A stretch of DNA of 64,000 nt from Streptomyces sp. NBC_00568 (GCF_026341855.1 NZ_JAPENW010000001.1:7352788-7416787), one strand, 5' to 3'; shown: positions 35,687 to 44,531, numbered from the stretch's first letter. Notes: a model not told the origin generated them from the letters alone. Made by a program: numbers and translations.

Positions 35687-37360
35687 CTGCTCCCCGCACG
35701 CGCGGGGATGGTCCCTCCCGGCCATCAGGGGTTAAAACGATCCGGTACTGCTCCCCGCACGCGCGGGGATGGTCCCGGGTTGGGGAACACGGTCGCTTCG
35801 AGCCGGTCCTGCTCCCCGCACGCGCGGGGATGGTCCCGGGCTGCACCCGGATAAATAACTAGACAGGTTCTGCTCCCCGCACGCGCGGGGATGGTCCCCG
35901 CGATTCCCTGCATGTACCGGACGGGGCCATCTGCTCCCCGCACGCGCGGGGATGGTCCCTCCGTTCCTTGGGAAGACCTGTCGCCCGAGGACTGCTCCCC
36001 GCACGCGCGGGGATGGTCCCCCGGCCCTGGAGTACGTGCAGGAGACGATTTTCTGCTCCCCGCACGCGCGGGGATGGTCCCGCGCTCCGGCTCCTCGCCA
36101 ACGAGGGGCTTATCTGCTCCCCGCACGCGCGGGGATGGTCCCACCACCGTCGGCGGGGCCTCCGAGGCGATCGACTGCTCCCCGCACGCGCGGGGATGGT
36201 CCGAGGGCGACGGCCAGGCGGGGAACGGTCTCCGGCTGCTCCCCGCACGCGCGGGGATGGTCCGAGGGCGACGGCCAGGCGGGGAACTCTCCGGCTGCTC
36301 CCCGCACGCGCGGGGATGGTCCCTTCTACAGGATCAAGCCGACCGCCGAACTCGGCTGCTCCCCGCACGCGCGGGGATGGTCCCGGATCGCACGCGCGGC
36401 GACGCCGGGCCCGTGGCTGCTCCCCGCACGCGCGGGGATGGTCCCAGGGCCAGCGTCGGGCTGCTGCCGCTGGTGCCCTGCTCCCCGCACGCGCGGGGAT
36501 GGTCCCTCCGCGCCCGCATCGAGAGCGGTGAGTTCCCGCTGCTCCCCGCACGCGCGGGGATGGTCCCACCCAGCCACGAGCGACTGCGAGCGAGACGGCC
36601 TGCTCCCCGCACGCGCGGGGATGGTCCCGCGCACTGCTGCTCCTCCAACTCCCGCAGCCTCTGCTCCCCGCACGCGCGGGGATGGTCCCTCCAGGCGACG
36701 GTCGGGTAGTCGTAGGCGTGGCTGCTCCCCGCACGCGCGGGGATGGTCCCGGCGTCGAGTCCGCGCCGCTCCCCATCGGCGTCTGCTCCCCGCACGCGCG
36801 GGGATGGTCCCGTCTTCTTCAGCGTCGCATCGTGAGCCCGCTCCTGCTCCCCGCACGCGCGGGGATGGTCCCCACATCCGACCGCCACACCAAGACGGCA
36901 GATGCTGCTCCCCGCACGCGCGGGGATGGTCCCTCTCTTCACTCTGGGCGGCTCCTGCCAGCCGGCTGCTCCCCGCACGCGCGGGGATGGTCCCTTCGAG
37001 CCCTTCGTGTAGAAGGTCGTGGTGACCTGCTCCCCGCACGCGCGGGGATGGTCCCTCGGCGGCGACGAGGAGTTCGACGGGATCCAGCTGCTCCCCGCAC
37101 GCGCGGGGATGGTCCCGGGCCCGTGGTCGCGGTCGTCAACGTCCCGGCCTGCTCCCCGCGCGCGCGGGGATGGTCCCATCCGCACGGGCCGGGTGACGAT
37201 CACCCCGTCCTGCTCCCCGCACGCGCGGGGATGGTCCCCAGCCTTGGGTGGGGGAGACCAACTCCAAGTACTGCTCCCCGCACGCGCGGGGATGGTCCCG
37301 ACCACGGCGACCCGGGCGCGTTCCCGATGGCCTGCTCCCCGCACGCGCGGGGATAGTTTC
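35687..37360 (+). CRISPR. Type I-E CRISPR array 2 (28 repeats, 27 spacers)
   Basis: 29-base repeats (CTGCTCCCCG CACGCGCGGG GATGGTCCC) every 61 bases, the same repeat as array 1 but on the plus strand. Spacers are about 32 bases. The last repeat at 37332 is altered (ends GATAGTTTC) and the one at 37149 has a single change, so the leader-distal end is on the right. Two adjacent units (repeats at 36175 and 36236) share the same last-base change and have almost identical spacers. Confidence 0.97.
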
Positions 37361-37397
37361 CCGGACGTGCCGCGCGTCATCTGAGAGACCAGGTGGA

Positions 37398-37988
37398 TCA
37401 GGCCTGCTCTGTGTTGCTTTCGCCGAGTGCTGTGCGCAGCCAATCGAGTGAGTCTGTTTCGAGTACCGCTTCGGCAAGTGCATGGGCGGTTTTCGTCGTG
37501 AGGCGGCTGCGGCTGTTGTCGATCCAGCGCTGCGCGTTCTGATATCCCTGGGCCTTGTACTCGATGCCCTGGATCAGGCATTCCAGCTTGTCGGCGTCCC
37601 GTGCACAGACTGCCTCCGGGGTTTCCTTGGCTTCGTATTCGTCGATCAGCTCGCGTACGGCCTGAGCCAGAATTTCGGGCATCTGGGCGACCTGGTCGGC
37701 GGTGACGTGGCGGGGGTCGGCCTGCGGCGCGTATTTCCTGCCCAGGTAGTTCACGTCCCCGGTGCGGGATTCCTGCGAGTCGTGCCATACCGCGAGGAAT
37801 GCCGCCCTGGCTGGGTCCGCGCCCTCCAGCTTGGCGATTATCGTCGCGATGAGGGCAGTACGCCACGAGTGATCGGCGACCGACTCCGGCTCTTTGACCC
37901 CGGCCATCCACCATCCCGTGCGTGCGGTGTTCTTCAGCGTCCCCGCCTCGTACAGGAAGCGTGCCACCGCGGTCAGGTCCTCGGACAC
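37398..37988 (-). CDS. HD-domain nucleotidase/phosphohydrolase (YfbR-like)
   Basis: 196 aa from a GTG at 37988, with GAGAGGAG eight bases upstream. HD-superfamily residues are clear: the His in SVADHSWRTALIATIIAKLE, the H-D pair in AFLAVWHDSQESRTGDVNYL, and a later Asp in CARDADKLECLIQG. The family includes 5'-deoxynucleotidases (YfbR) and related phosphohydrolases. The gene follows the XRE regulator by 13 bases, so both are probably one transcript. A nucleotide substrate would suit the enzyme cluster transcribed divergently. Confidence 0.85.
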   Translation of the reverse strand: MSEDLTAVARFLYEAGTLKNTARTGWWMAGVKEPESVADHSWRTALIATIIAKLEGADPARAAFLAVWHDSQESRTGDVNYLGRKYAPQADPRHVTADQVAQMPEILAQAVRELIDEYEAKETPEAVCARDADKLECLIQGIEYKAQGYQNAQRWIDNSRSRLTTKTAHALAEAVLETDSLDWLRTALGESNTEQA

Positions 37989-38001
37989 CGTCAGGCTCCT
38001 C

Positions 38002-39168
38002 TCACGCCTCGGCGAGGCGGATCGCGTACCGGATGCTCTCCAACTCCCGCCGTCCGCGCGGCGAGAGTCCCCCGCTATCCAACATGATCGACAGCCTCTC
38101 GCGCAGGTCCCGGGACGCTGCACCCGAGCGGAGCAGGCCGGGCCGGGCCTGGAGGAGGGCCCAGACGCTGTGGATGTTGAGTTCCACATAGCCGTGCCCG
38201 GGCGTGATCCCGTCGACGAGATGTTTCAGCAGCCTGTCGCCTGCCCACGGCCCCGGAGAGCGGTCGGCGATGAAGGCGTCGGAGAGCTCGACTTGCCTCA
38301 CCTCGCCGACCCAGTAGCCGAAGTAGTTGAGGTTGGCAGCTTCTCCGGCATCGTCATCCACCAGTGCGGTGTCGATGAAGTGAGACATGCGATCAACGTC
38401 GCCCTGTCGGGCGGCAATGGCTGCCACACTGCGAGCGTTCAGCCAGTCGGTGAGCCAATCGGCCGGCCGCTCGCTGCGCTGCTGGTGAACGAGCCAGTCC
38501 TCCGTGTCCGTCTCGCGGTCGTATCCGCACAGGTAGAGGGCTTGGCGACGAAGGAGGAACTGGTCCGTACCGCGCGCCTGCTCTGCAGCACGCCGCATCT
38601 GAGCGAAGAAGCCTCGCCGCTCAGCCGACGACAGTTCAGGCCCGGATCGAGCCGGTCCGCGGCGAGAAAGGGATGGTGCGGGCAGGTTCCGCACGGGTTG
38701 TGGCGGGACGCCGTTGAGCGGCCACACCAGCACTTCGGCGAACTCGCGTTGCATAACCATCGCGCCGAGCAGGCTTTCCTCGACCGGGGAGCCTTCTTCC
38801 AGAACGCCTGCGAGGAGCACGTCGGCTTCCAAGGCGCGCTCCAGTACGTGTAAGAGAGCGGACGCGGTACCTATCTGCATCAGCCGGCGGCGGTGGACGA
38901 GCATCTGCCCGACAGGCACCGCGGTCAGTGGACGGCGCCCGGTCTCCCACCCAGCGATCGTATCCAGGCTCACCTTCAGGCGCTCGGCGATCTCCTCCTG
39001 CGTGAAGCCTTGCTGCTCCCGAATCACCCGCCAGACATGCCCGCTGATGACGCCGAAACGGCCGCGCGAATTCGTACCCGTACTACCGGTCAGGGTTTGT
39101 CGAGGGCTCGGCCGCATGGGAGGTCCAATCCGGGCAGCTTTCGGCAAGCCACCTGTACTCGCGGTCAC
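38002..39168 (-). CDS. XRE-family regulator with helical C-terminal domain
   Basis: Up to 388 aa from the ATG at 39168; an ATG at 39117 is also possible. The helix-turn-helix lies at about residues 43-85: VWRVIREQQGFTQEEIAERL then KVSLDTIAGWETGRRP. The rest is an alpha-helical TPR-like domain (AEQARGTDQFLLRRQALYLC, LNARSVAAIAARQGDVDRMS). This is a common Streptomyces transcription-factor layout. It is divergent from the RsbW-like gene across a 147-base gap and likely controls one or both sides. Confidence 0.85.
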   Translation of the reverse strand: MTASTGGLPKAARIGPPMRPSPRQTLTGSTGTNSRGRFGVISGHVWRVIREQQGFTQEEIAERLKVSLDTIAGWETGRRPLTAVPVGQMLVHRRRLMQIGTASALLHVLERALEADVLLAGVLEEGSPVEESLLGAMVMQREFAEVLVWPLNGVPPQPVRNLPAPSLSRRGPARSGPELSSAERRGFFAQMRRAAEQARGTDQFLLRRQALYLCGYDRETDTEDWLVHQQRSERPADWLTDWLNARSVAAIAARQGDVDRMSHFIDTALVDDDAGEAANLNYFGYWVGEVRQVELSDAFIADRSPGPWAGDRLLKHLVDGITPGHGYVELNIHSVWALLQARPGLLRSGAASRDLRERLSIMLDSGGLSPRGRRELESIRYAIRLAEA

Positions 39169-39315
39169 TTCAGCAGTTGCGACGGTTTATCTACCGTAAT
39201 CGCCATCCCCCGCGAGCCTAGTAGGGAGGCAGCAACTCATGGGTCTGGTTCACGCTCACCAGCCAATCGTGCCAACTCGCCCTGACCGGTGCTGCAACCC
39301 GTTACCGAGGTTGAG

Positions 39316-39795
39316 ATGACGTCGACAGCCGTACGGATGCATCGGACAGTCCCCAATTGCGATGAGGACGTCATGGGGTTGACCTTCGAGGTTTCTCCGC
39401 GTCGTGGCGGCGCCCCGCCCCGAGAGAAGGACATGCGCAAGGTCGGTGCCATACGGCGGATCGCGGCCGCGCGCCTCAGGTACTGCGGGCTGGAGGCGAT
39501 GACGGACGACGTCACGCTGATCGTCTCGGAGCTGTTGACCAACGCGTTGCTGCACAGCGGAACGACGGAGATCAGCCTGACCCTCGCTGTCTGCGACGGC
39601 TTCCTTCGGATCACCGTGCGGGACGGTATGGCCGGATGCGCCGAGCCCGGTGAGGCCGATGAGAGTGCCGAGTCGGGGCGTGGTCTCGCTCTCGTTGACC
39701 ACCTGGTTGAGGAGAACGGCGGCGCATGGGGGACCAGAGACGCAGGCGCGGTCACCTGGTGCCGTCTCACCGTTCCGGCCGAGGAGAAGGCGTGA
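39316..39795 (+). CDS. RsbW-like ATP-binding protein (HATPase fold)
   Basis: 159 aa from the ATG at 39316, chosen for GAGG just upstream; an ATG at 39289 is alternative. It has the GHKL motifs: N-box VTLIVSELLTNALLHSGTTE, G1 LRITVRDGM and G2 ESGRGLALVDHLVEENGGAW. Streptomyces encodes many such stand-alone kinases/anti-sigma-like proteins. Its stop overlaps the next ATG, so it heads a translationally coupled run. Confidence 0.85.
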   Translation: MTSTAVRMHRTVPNCDEDVMGLTFEVSPRRGGAPPREKDMRKVGAIRRIAAARLRYCGLEAMTDDVTLIVSELLTNALLHSGTTEISLTLAVCDGFLRITVRDGMAGCAEPGEADESAESGRGLALVDHLVEENGGAWGTRDAGAVTWCRLTVPAEEKA

Positions 39796-40220
39796 TGGCT
39801 GCCGCCACCGTCCCGGGGCGGACCAGGGCGGTACCTGTGTGGACGCCGCCGTTAGCCTCTGAAGCCTTGGAAACAGTGCTGACCAAGATCCGTGGATGGC
39901 AGCCCTTTGACGGTGAATCGCTCCTCGACGACGTCGGCGCGGTCCTTGACGATGTCGTCCCTGCCAAGGAAGCCTCCGGCGACCATGACATGCGGCTTCG
40001 CTCCCATCTGATGCAACTCGTCGCGATCGCCATCGCCGCGGAGGCCGGCCAGAAGGACTCGGAAGCGGAACGCCTGATCGAGCGGGCCCGCCGGTTACGT
40101 ACCGAGGCGATGCCGGGCGAACACCTCCAGGCCGTGGGGCACCTGCGTCGGATGGCCTGGGCGGTCAACGAACTCCACGAACGCCTTGGCGCGATCAAGT
40201 GCCTGCGGGAGGCGGCCTGA
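39795..40220 (+). CDS. DUF6415-like protein
   Basis: 141 aa; the ATG at 39795 shares a base with the previous stop. All-helical: LETVLTKIRGWQPFDGESLL, GDHDMRLRSHLMQLVAIAIA and LQAVGHLRRMAWAVNELHER. The layout matches what I recall of DUF6415, a family annotated near natural-product and regulator genes in Streptomyces but without a known reaction. The stop overlaps the next start. Confidence 0.65.
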   Translation: MAAATVPGRTRAVPVWTPPLASEALETVLTKIRGWQPFDGESLLDDVGAVLDDVVPAKEASGDHDMRLRSHLMQLVAIAIAAEAGQKDSEAERLIERARRLRTEAMPGEHLQAVGHLRRMAWAVNELHERLGAIKCLREAA

Positions 40221-40948
40221 TGTTGGATTCCCTTCTTCCGCACAACCCGCCCGCCCCGTCGAGAGAGACGCATCGTTCCATGCCTTCCATCGCAGCCGGA
40301 CCGGCCGTAGCCCCGTACGTCATCCAGCGGTTAGGGGAGGAGGCCGCGCCCGACAACCTGGTCATCAGGCGCACCGCTCCGGGCCGAAGCCGCCTGCACT
40401 ACCTCGACGAAGATCCCCGGGACCGTGATCCGCGCGGTGTGCTGTACGCGCGGGTCGGCTGGAACCCGCTGGGCGCGGACGGGATGCCGACCGGGGAACC
40501 GCAGTGGAAGTTCATGCACCCGCACCGGCAGATGATGACCATGCAAACCCTCCGATGCCAGGTCTGCACCCAGCCCGCCCGCACGAAGATCGGCTTCATC
40601 TTCCTTGCAGGGCCCAGGGACGAGGACCCCACCCGGGCCGAGATCCTGACGAACCAGCCCCCGGTGTGCGCCAGGCACGTCCGCACCGTTGCGGCGCTGT
40701 GCCCGCACATGGAGAAGCAGCCGATGGTGTTGCTCGCCCAGAGCGCACCCATGTACGGCGTGAGCGGAGTCCTCTACGGCCGCCTCGCCCGCGGGGGCCT
40801 GCACGTCGTCGCCCGCCCGGACATCGCCGTGCCTTACGGAAACCCCGACCTGGCCACGTTCCTCGCCTCGCAGATGGTCCGCCGGCTCTCGAGCTTCCGA
40901 GTCCTCGACCTCGGCGAGCTGCTCGAGGAACTCGGCACGGCCGCATAG
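40220..40948 (+). CDS. Hypothetical protein with Cys/His motif
   Basis: 242 aa; the ATG at 40220 overlaps the DUF6415-like stop. Recognisable pieces are VIQRLGEEAAPDNLVIRRTA, a possible metal site LRCQVCTQPARTKIGFIF with PVCARHVRTVAALCPHM, and VSGVLYGRLARGGLHVVARP. The C-pair plus C-x-x-H and C-x-H spacing could bind zinc. No family recognised. Coupling suggests it works with the two genes before it. Confidence 0.7.
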   Translation: MLDSLLPHNPPAPSRETHRSMPSIAAGPAVAPYVIQRLGEEAAPDNLVIRRTAPGRSRLHYLDEDPRDRDPRGVLYARVGWNPLGADGMPTGEPQWKFMHPHRQMMTMQTLRCQVCTQPARTKIGFIFLAGPRDEDPTRAEILTNQPPVCARHVRTVAALCPHMEKQPMVLLAQSAPMYGVSGVLYGRLARGGLHVVARPDIAVPYGNPDLATFLASQMVRRLSSFRVLDLGELLEELGTAA

Positions 40949-41071
40949 ACCCCTGCCCGGTGGCCCGGAAGACCGTCCGCGCCCAGGCCATCGGGCAGGC
41001 CGTACGCCCAGCGCAGGGAGCTGCTGGCCGATCCCCTACAACCCGGCTCTCCCTTCCCGCGCTGGTGCTCA

Positions 41072-41109
41072 CCCCCTTCGCCGCTCTTCCCCCGGCGCGG
41101 CGAAGGGGG
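41072..41109 (+). repeat. Hairpin A before the 88-aa ORF
   Basis: CCCCCTTCGCCG and CGGCGAAGGGGG form a perfect 12-bp stem with a pyrimidine-rich 14-base loop. It ends 42 bases before the small ORF's start. The stem core CCTTCGCCG recurs in hairpin B at 41496-41533. Confidence 0.7.
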
Positions 41110-41151
41110 CCCCACGCGCCTGTATCTGACCGTCCACGCCACGGAGGAACG

Positions 41152-41418
41152 ATGACCAGCCTCAGGGTCCCCACCGTTCCCGGGCAGACGATCGTGACCA
41201 TCGGCGAGAGTTCCCGACGGCAGGGAGTGGGGTCGCGTGCAGGGAAAGGCCCGAAGCGAGCAGCTCGCGGTCGGCCCCTCCTTGCCGCCGAGCGGAGCGG
41301 TCTGTTTCACGACGTGACCACACACAGCGGACACCCAGCGTTCTCCGCTGCGCCCCTGCTTGGTGATGCCCGGCTGGAGAACCTCCGCAGGCAATACGAG
41401 CGGGGCATCAGCCACTGA
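41152..41418 (+). CDS. Small basic protein before the radical SAM gene
   Basis: 88 aa with an excellent ribosome site (GGAGG four bases before the ATG). Sequence starts MTSLRVPTVPGQTIVTIGES, has a basic middle (RAGKGPKRAARGRPLLAAER), and ends LGDARLENLRRQYERGISH. No signal peptide or membrane helix. It lies alone between two related hairpins and directly upstream of a radical SAM gene. A regulator, a carrier or a modified precursor peptide are all possible; nothing in the sequence decides. Confidence 0.6.
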   Translation: MTSLRVPTVPGQTIVTIGESSRRQGVGSRAGKGPKRAARGRPLLAAERSGLFHDVTTHSGHPAFSAAPLLGDARLENLRRQYERGISH

Positions 41419-41495
41419 TTCCCGACTCGACTCCCGGCGCGGGGCGCTGCCCGAAGTCCCCCTCGGGCTCAGTGAATTCTCGTTCCAGCCCACTG

Positions 41496-41533
41496 CCTTC
41501 GCCGCCCTGTCTCTCCCGACGGGGCGGCGAAGG
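41496..41533 (+). repeat. Hairpin B before the radical SAM gene
   Basis: CCTTCGCCGCCC and GGGCGGCGAAGG form a perfect 12-bp stem with a 14-base loop (TGTCTCTCCCGACG), ending 32 bases before the radical SAM start. It shares the stem core CCTTCGCCG/CGGCGAAGG with hairpin A. Confidence 0.7.
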
Positions 41534-41565
41534 GTCCGATCTCACGGAATGCTCTGGAGGCCAGC

Positions 41566-42591
41566 ATGCAACCGCTGACTCATCCTGTAGAAGCCGACGC
41601 AGTCGACTTCACAGCACTGAAGAACTTCGCCGCCCTGCGCGGGCAACTCCGCGTTTCCTTCACGCCGCGGTGCAACATTGCCTGCTGGTTCTGCCACAAC
41701 GAGGGTGACGTCCCGCCCCCGCTGACCAGGGCGGACCGCTCCCGGCAGCCGCGCACCCGAGCGCTGGACCCGGACAGCTACCTGGCGCTGATCCGCTCCC
41801 TGACGGCCGAGGGCCTCAAACGCGTGTACTTCACCGGCGGGGAGCCGCTGTCTTCTCCGATGGCCCGGCCGATCCTGGAAGGACTGCCGGAGCAAGGGCC
41901 GGACGGCTCTTACACGCTGATCACCAACGGGACCCGGGTCCGCACTCACCGGGCGTGGCTGTCGCGCACCCCCCTGGACAAGGTGAAGGTATCGCTCCAC
42001 TACTTCTCCGACGAGAGCCTGAAGGCCATCGCCGGGACCCGCATCGGCATCGACACCGTCCTCGACGGCATCGAGGCGGCCCGGGAGATGTTCCAACGGG
42101 TGGAACTGAACACCCTGCTCCAGAAGGAGAACGCCCACGAGGTAGAGCGCATCCTCGACTTCGCCCTGGAACGCCGCCTGCCCGTGCAGTTCATCGAACT
42201 GGTCGGAACAGACTTCAACGAAGCCCGGGCCGCCTCAGCCGTGTCGGCCGAAGCGATCCTGACCTACCTGCGCACCCTGACCTCGGACGAGCACGTCGAA
42301 GTCGCCGGGGTGGGCCAGGGCCGGCGCGTCTTCCGCATCGACGGCATAGAGATCGACGTTATCCACCGCAACCTCGGCCGGCACCACGTCGGCCAGTGCG
42401 GCACCTGCCTCCTGCGCAGCCAGTGCGTGGAGGGCTTCTGGGCCCTGCGCGTCGACCACAACGGCGGCATCCAGCCGTGCCTCTTACGCGATGACCTGCG
42501 CCTGAGCGTGACCGAGCTCCTAGCCGACCCGCAACGGCTCGTGGCAGCCGTCGCCGGGCACGTCACAGCCTTCACCGAGGGGACGCTATGA
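41566..42591 (+). CDS. MoaA-like radical SAM enzyme
   Basis: 341 aa, GGAGG seven bases before the ATG. The radical SAM cluster motif CxxxCxxC is in RCNIACWFCHNEG (about residues 43-55), followed by the SAM-binding VYFTGGEPL. TLITNGTRV, VKVSLHYFSD and the partial TIM-barrel strands follow. Near the C-terminus are further Cys in HVGQCGTCLLRSQCVEGFWA and IQPCLLRDDL, a pattern like the auxiliary cluster of MoaA (GTP 3',8-cyclase). Substrate unknown; a nucleotide is plausible given the neighbours. The stop overlaps the next ATG. Confidence 0.85.
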   Translation: MQPLTHPVEADAVDFTALKNFAALRGQLRVSFTPRCNIACWFCHNEGDVPPPLTRADRSRQPRTRALDPDSYLALIRSLTAEGLKRVYFTGGEPLSSPMARPILEGLPEQGPDGSYTLITNGTRVRTHRAWLSRTPLDKVKVSLHYFSDESLKAIAGTRIGIDTVLDGIEAAREMFQRVELNTLLQKENAHEVERILDFALERRLPVQFIELVGTDFNEARAASAVSAEAILTYLRTLTSDEHVEVAGVGQGRRVFRIDGIEIDVIHRNLGRHHVGQCGTCLLRSQCVEGFWALRVDHNGGIQPCLLRDDLRLSVTELLADPQRLVAAVAGHVTAFTEGTL

Positions 42592-43223
42592 CCCACATCC
42601 CGCCGCCCTACCAGCCCTTCTCCTACGAGACCGACCACCCGATCGTCGTTCTGGAAGGCGTGTCCGGCGTCGGCAAGTCCACGCTGGCCAGCCTGCTCGC
42701 CGCACGCCTGAAGGCATCCACCTTGCACACACTGCCCGACCCGCACACCGACTGGTCCCCGCTCATCGAACGCACGCTGCGGCCGCTGCCTCAACTGGGG
42801 TTCTACCTGTCCGGGCTGCTGCACGCGTCCGACCGGATACGACAGGCCCAGGCACACGGGCCTGTGGTGGTCGACCGCTACCTGTCGTCCGTCATCGCCT
42901 GCCACCCTGCCGTCCACAGCGTCCCCACCGATGCGGTGACCACGCTGCTCGCACCCTTCCGCCCCTACATGGCGACGCCCACCCGCACCTACTACCTGCG
43001 CTGCGCGGAGGACGAGCTGCGCGAGCGGCTGGCCACCAAGACAGACACGAAGAGCGACGACACCGACCTGCTCAACATCCCCGACCGGCTCCCGCGCCTC
43101 CTCACCAACTTCGCCAAAGTGGCCGAAGCCGACGCCACCGCGGTCTGGCTCGACACCGACGACAAAACGCCGGACGAGCTCGCCAACTGGGTCATCGCCG
43201 ATCTGGAGCGCCCCCTTGCTTAA
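42588..43223 (+). CDS. Thymidylate-kinase-like P-loop nucleotide kinase
   Basis: 211 aa, coupled to the radical SAM gene by a 4-base overlap. Walker A is in PIVVLEGVSGVGKSTLASLL (about residues 16-35). GPVVVDRYLSSVIA matches the DRY(xxS) motif of dTMP kinases, and TRTYYLRCAEDELRERLATK resembles the LID-preceding strand. It should phosphorylate a nucleotide or related phosphate ester. The acceptor-binding N-terminal region is diverged, so the substrate may not be dTMP. Confidence 0.8.
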   Translation: MTHIPPPYQPFSYETDHPIVVLEGVSGVGKSTLASLLAARLKASTLHTLPDPHTDWSPLIERTLRPLPQLGFYLSGLLHASDRIRQAQAHGPVVVDRYLSSVIACHPAVHSVPTDAVTTLLAPFRPYMATPTRTYYLRCAEDELRERLATKTDTKSDDTDLLNIPDRLPRLLTNFAKVAEADATAVWLDTDDKTPDELANWVIADLERPLA

Positions 43224-43719
43224 CCCCATCGACACGGCCGCGGTCATCCGCGACGGCGGCGCCGTCGGGCACTACCCCGGCGAGATCCACGAGGCCGTCG
43301 GCTGGTGGCTGGGCGCCTGCCTGGTCGTCACCATGAAGACCTCCCGTCTCGCCGTGGCCCACGACGGACACCCGGTCAGCGTCGAATTCGCCGACCGCCT
43401 GTGCCGGGGCGCAATCAACGCCGAGCACTACGCCTGCCGCGTCCGCCACCTCGGGCAGCAGCCCGAAGAGGAACTGCTGGCCGCAGCAAGCGCCCTTGAA
43501 GCCCCGGCCGCGTGGGTGTCCGCGAGAACCGACAACCGCACCGACACCGTACGGATCCGCCTCTACACCCCGCTCGGCACGCTGCTGGACGACACCACCG
43601 GGCTCGCAGCGATCCGCGACCTCATCGCCCGGGACCGCATCCCGATCCCCGTGAACACCCAGGCCAAGGGCGCGATCGAGCTCTGGCCCCCCACGTCGGC
43701 AGACGGAGCCCACCCGTGA
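43216..43719 (+). CDS. Phosphomannomutase-domain-I-like protein
   Basis: 167 aa, overlapping the kinase gene by 8 bases. The layout follows domain I of alpha-D-phosphohexomutases: AVGHYPGEIHEAVGWWLGAC (like YDIRG-x-P-x-E), SRLAVAHDGHPVSVEFADRL (like VxVGRDxRxSS), CRVRHLGQQPEEELLAAASA and a final LLDDTTGLAAIRDLIARD. The loop that normally holds the phosphoserine (TASHNP) reads VSARTDNRTD, so the catalytic serine is absent or moved, and domains II-IV are missing. It may bind a phosphosugar or act as a non-catalytic subunit. The relation is my inference from pattern. Confidence 0.6.
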   Translation: MLNPIDTAAVIRDGGAVGHYPGEIHEAVGWWLGACLVVTMKTSRLAVAHDGHPVSVEFADRLCRGAINAEHYACRVRHLGQQPEEELLAAASALEAPAAWVSARTDNRTDTVRIRLYTPLGTLLDDTTGLAAIRDLIARDRIPIPVNTQAKGAIELWPPTSADGAHP

Positions 43720-44513
43720 TCAACGCAGCAGAGATCATCGAGTCCGGCACCAACATCCTGTTCGTCACGCTCGACTCCCTGCGCCACGACGTCGCCCACC
43801 GCGCGCTCGAGGACGGCCGCACACCGCGCCTCGCCGGGCTCCTTCCGGGCGGACAGTGGGAACGCCGACAGACGCCCGGAACCTTCACCTTGCCCGCCCA
43901 CATGGCGTTCTTCTCCGGCTTTCTGCCCAAACTGCCCCAGCCCCAGCAGCCGGCCCGCCTGTGGGAGTGCCGCCCACCAGCCTTCAAGAAGGTGCCGCCC
44001 CAGACGTTCGTGTTCGACGCCCCCAATCTCCTCGACGGACTCGCCGCGCACGGCTACCGCACCGTATGCGTCGGCGGGGTCACCTACTTCTCCCAAGAGA
44101 CCCCACTCGGCTCGGTACTGCCTGCAATGTTCCACGAGGCGCACTGGCGGCCCGAGTTCTGCTCCCCGGAGCCCGATTCCACTCGCCATCAGGCAGACCA
44201 GGCCCTCGCCATCGCCGATCACTACGACGGCCGCTGGCCGTTACTGCTGTTCGTCAACGTCTCCGCCACACACGTCCCCCACGGCCACTACCTGGGCAAC
44301 AGCACGGACAGCAGCGCCTCACAGGCGGCCGCGCTCGCCTACGCCGACGCCCACCTGGGTCGGCTGCTCGACGGGCTCTCCGCCCGGGGACGGTGGCTGG
44401 TCATCATGTGCGCCGACCACGGCGATGCCTACGGAGACGACGGCTTCCACGGCCGCGGCATCGCCCACCCTGCCGTGTGGAATGTGCCTTTCGCCATATG
44501 GGTGCACAACTGA
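43716..44513 (+). CDS. Alkaline-phosphatase-superfamily hydrolase (STM4013-like)
   Basis: 265 aa from a GTG overlapping the previous stop. Metal-site motifs of the sulfatase/phosphatase/phosphomutase superfamily are visible: ILFVTLDSLRHDVAHRAL (Asp and nearby Asp), TPGTFTLPAHMAFFSGFLP (nucleophile Thr/Ser region), NVSATHVPHGHYLG and VIMCADHGDAYGDDGFHGRG (Asp-His). It resembles STM4013-type hydrolases, known from other radical SAM gene clusters. It probably cleaves or moves a phosphate or sulfate ester. Confidence 0.8.
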   Translation: MINAAEIIESGTNILFVTLDSLRHDVAHRALEDGRTPRLAGLLPGGQWERRQTPGTFTLPAHMAFFSGFLPKLPQPQQPARLWECRPPAFKKVPPQTFVFDAPNLLDGLAAHGYRTVCVGGVTYFSQETPLGSVLPAMFHEAHWRPEFCSPEPDSTRHQADQALAIADHYDGRWPLLLFVNVSATHVPHGHYLGNSTDSSASQAAALAYADAHLGRLLDGLSARGRWLVIMCADHGDAYGDDGFHGRGIAHPAVWNVPFAIWVHN

Positions 44514-44531
44514 CCGCTACGCTCGATCCGT

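Noticed and set aside
41566..42591. Calling the radical SAM protein a prokaryotic viperin
   Set aside because: The neighbouring thymidylate-kinase-like gene fits, but the C-terminal Cys cluster (CGTC...C...PCL) is MoaA-like and not expected in viperins.
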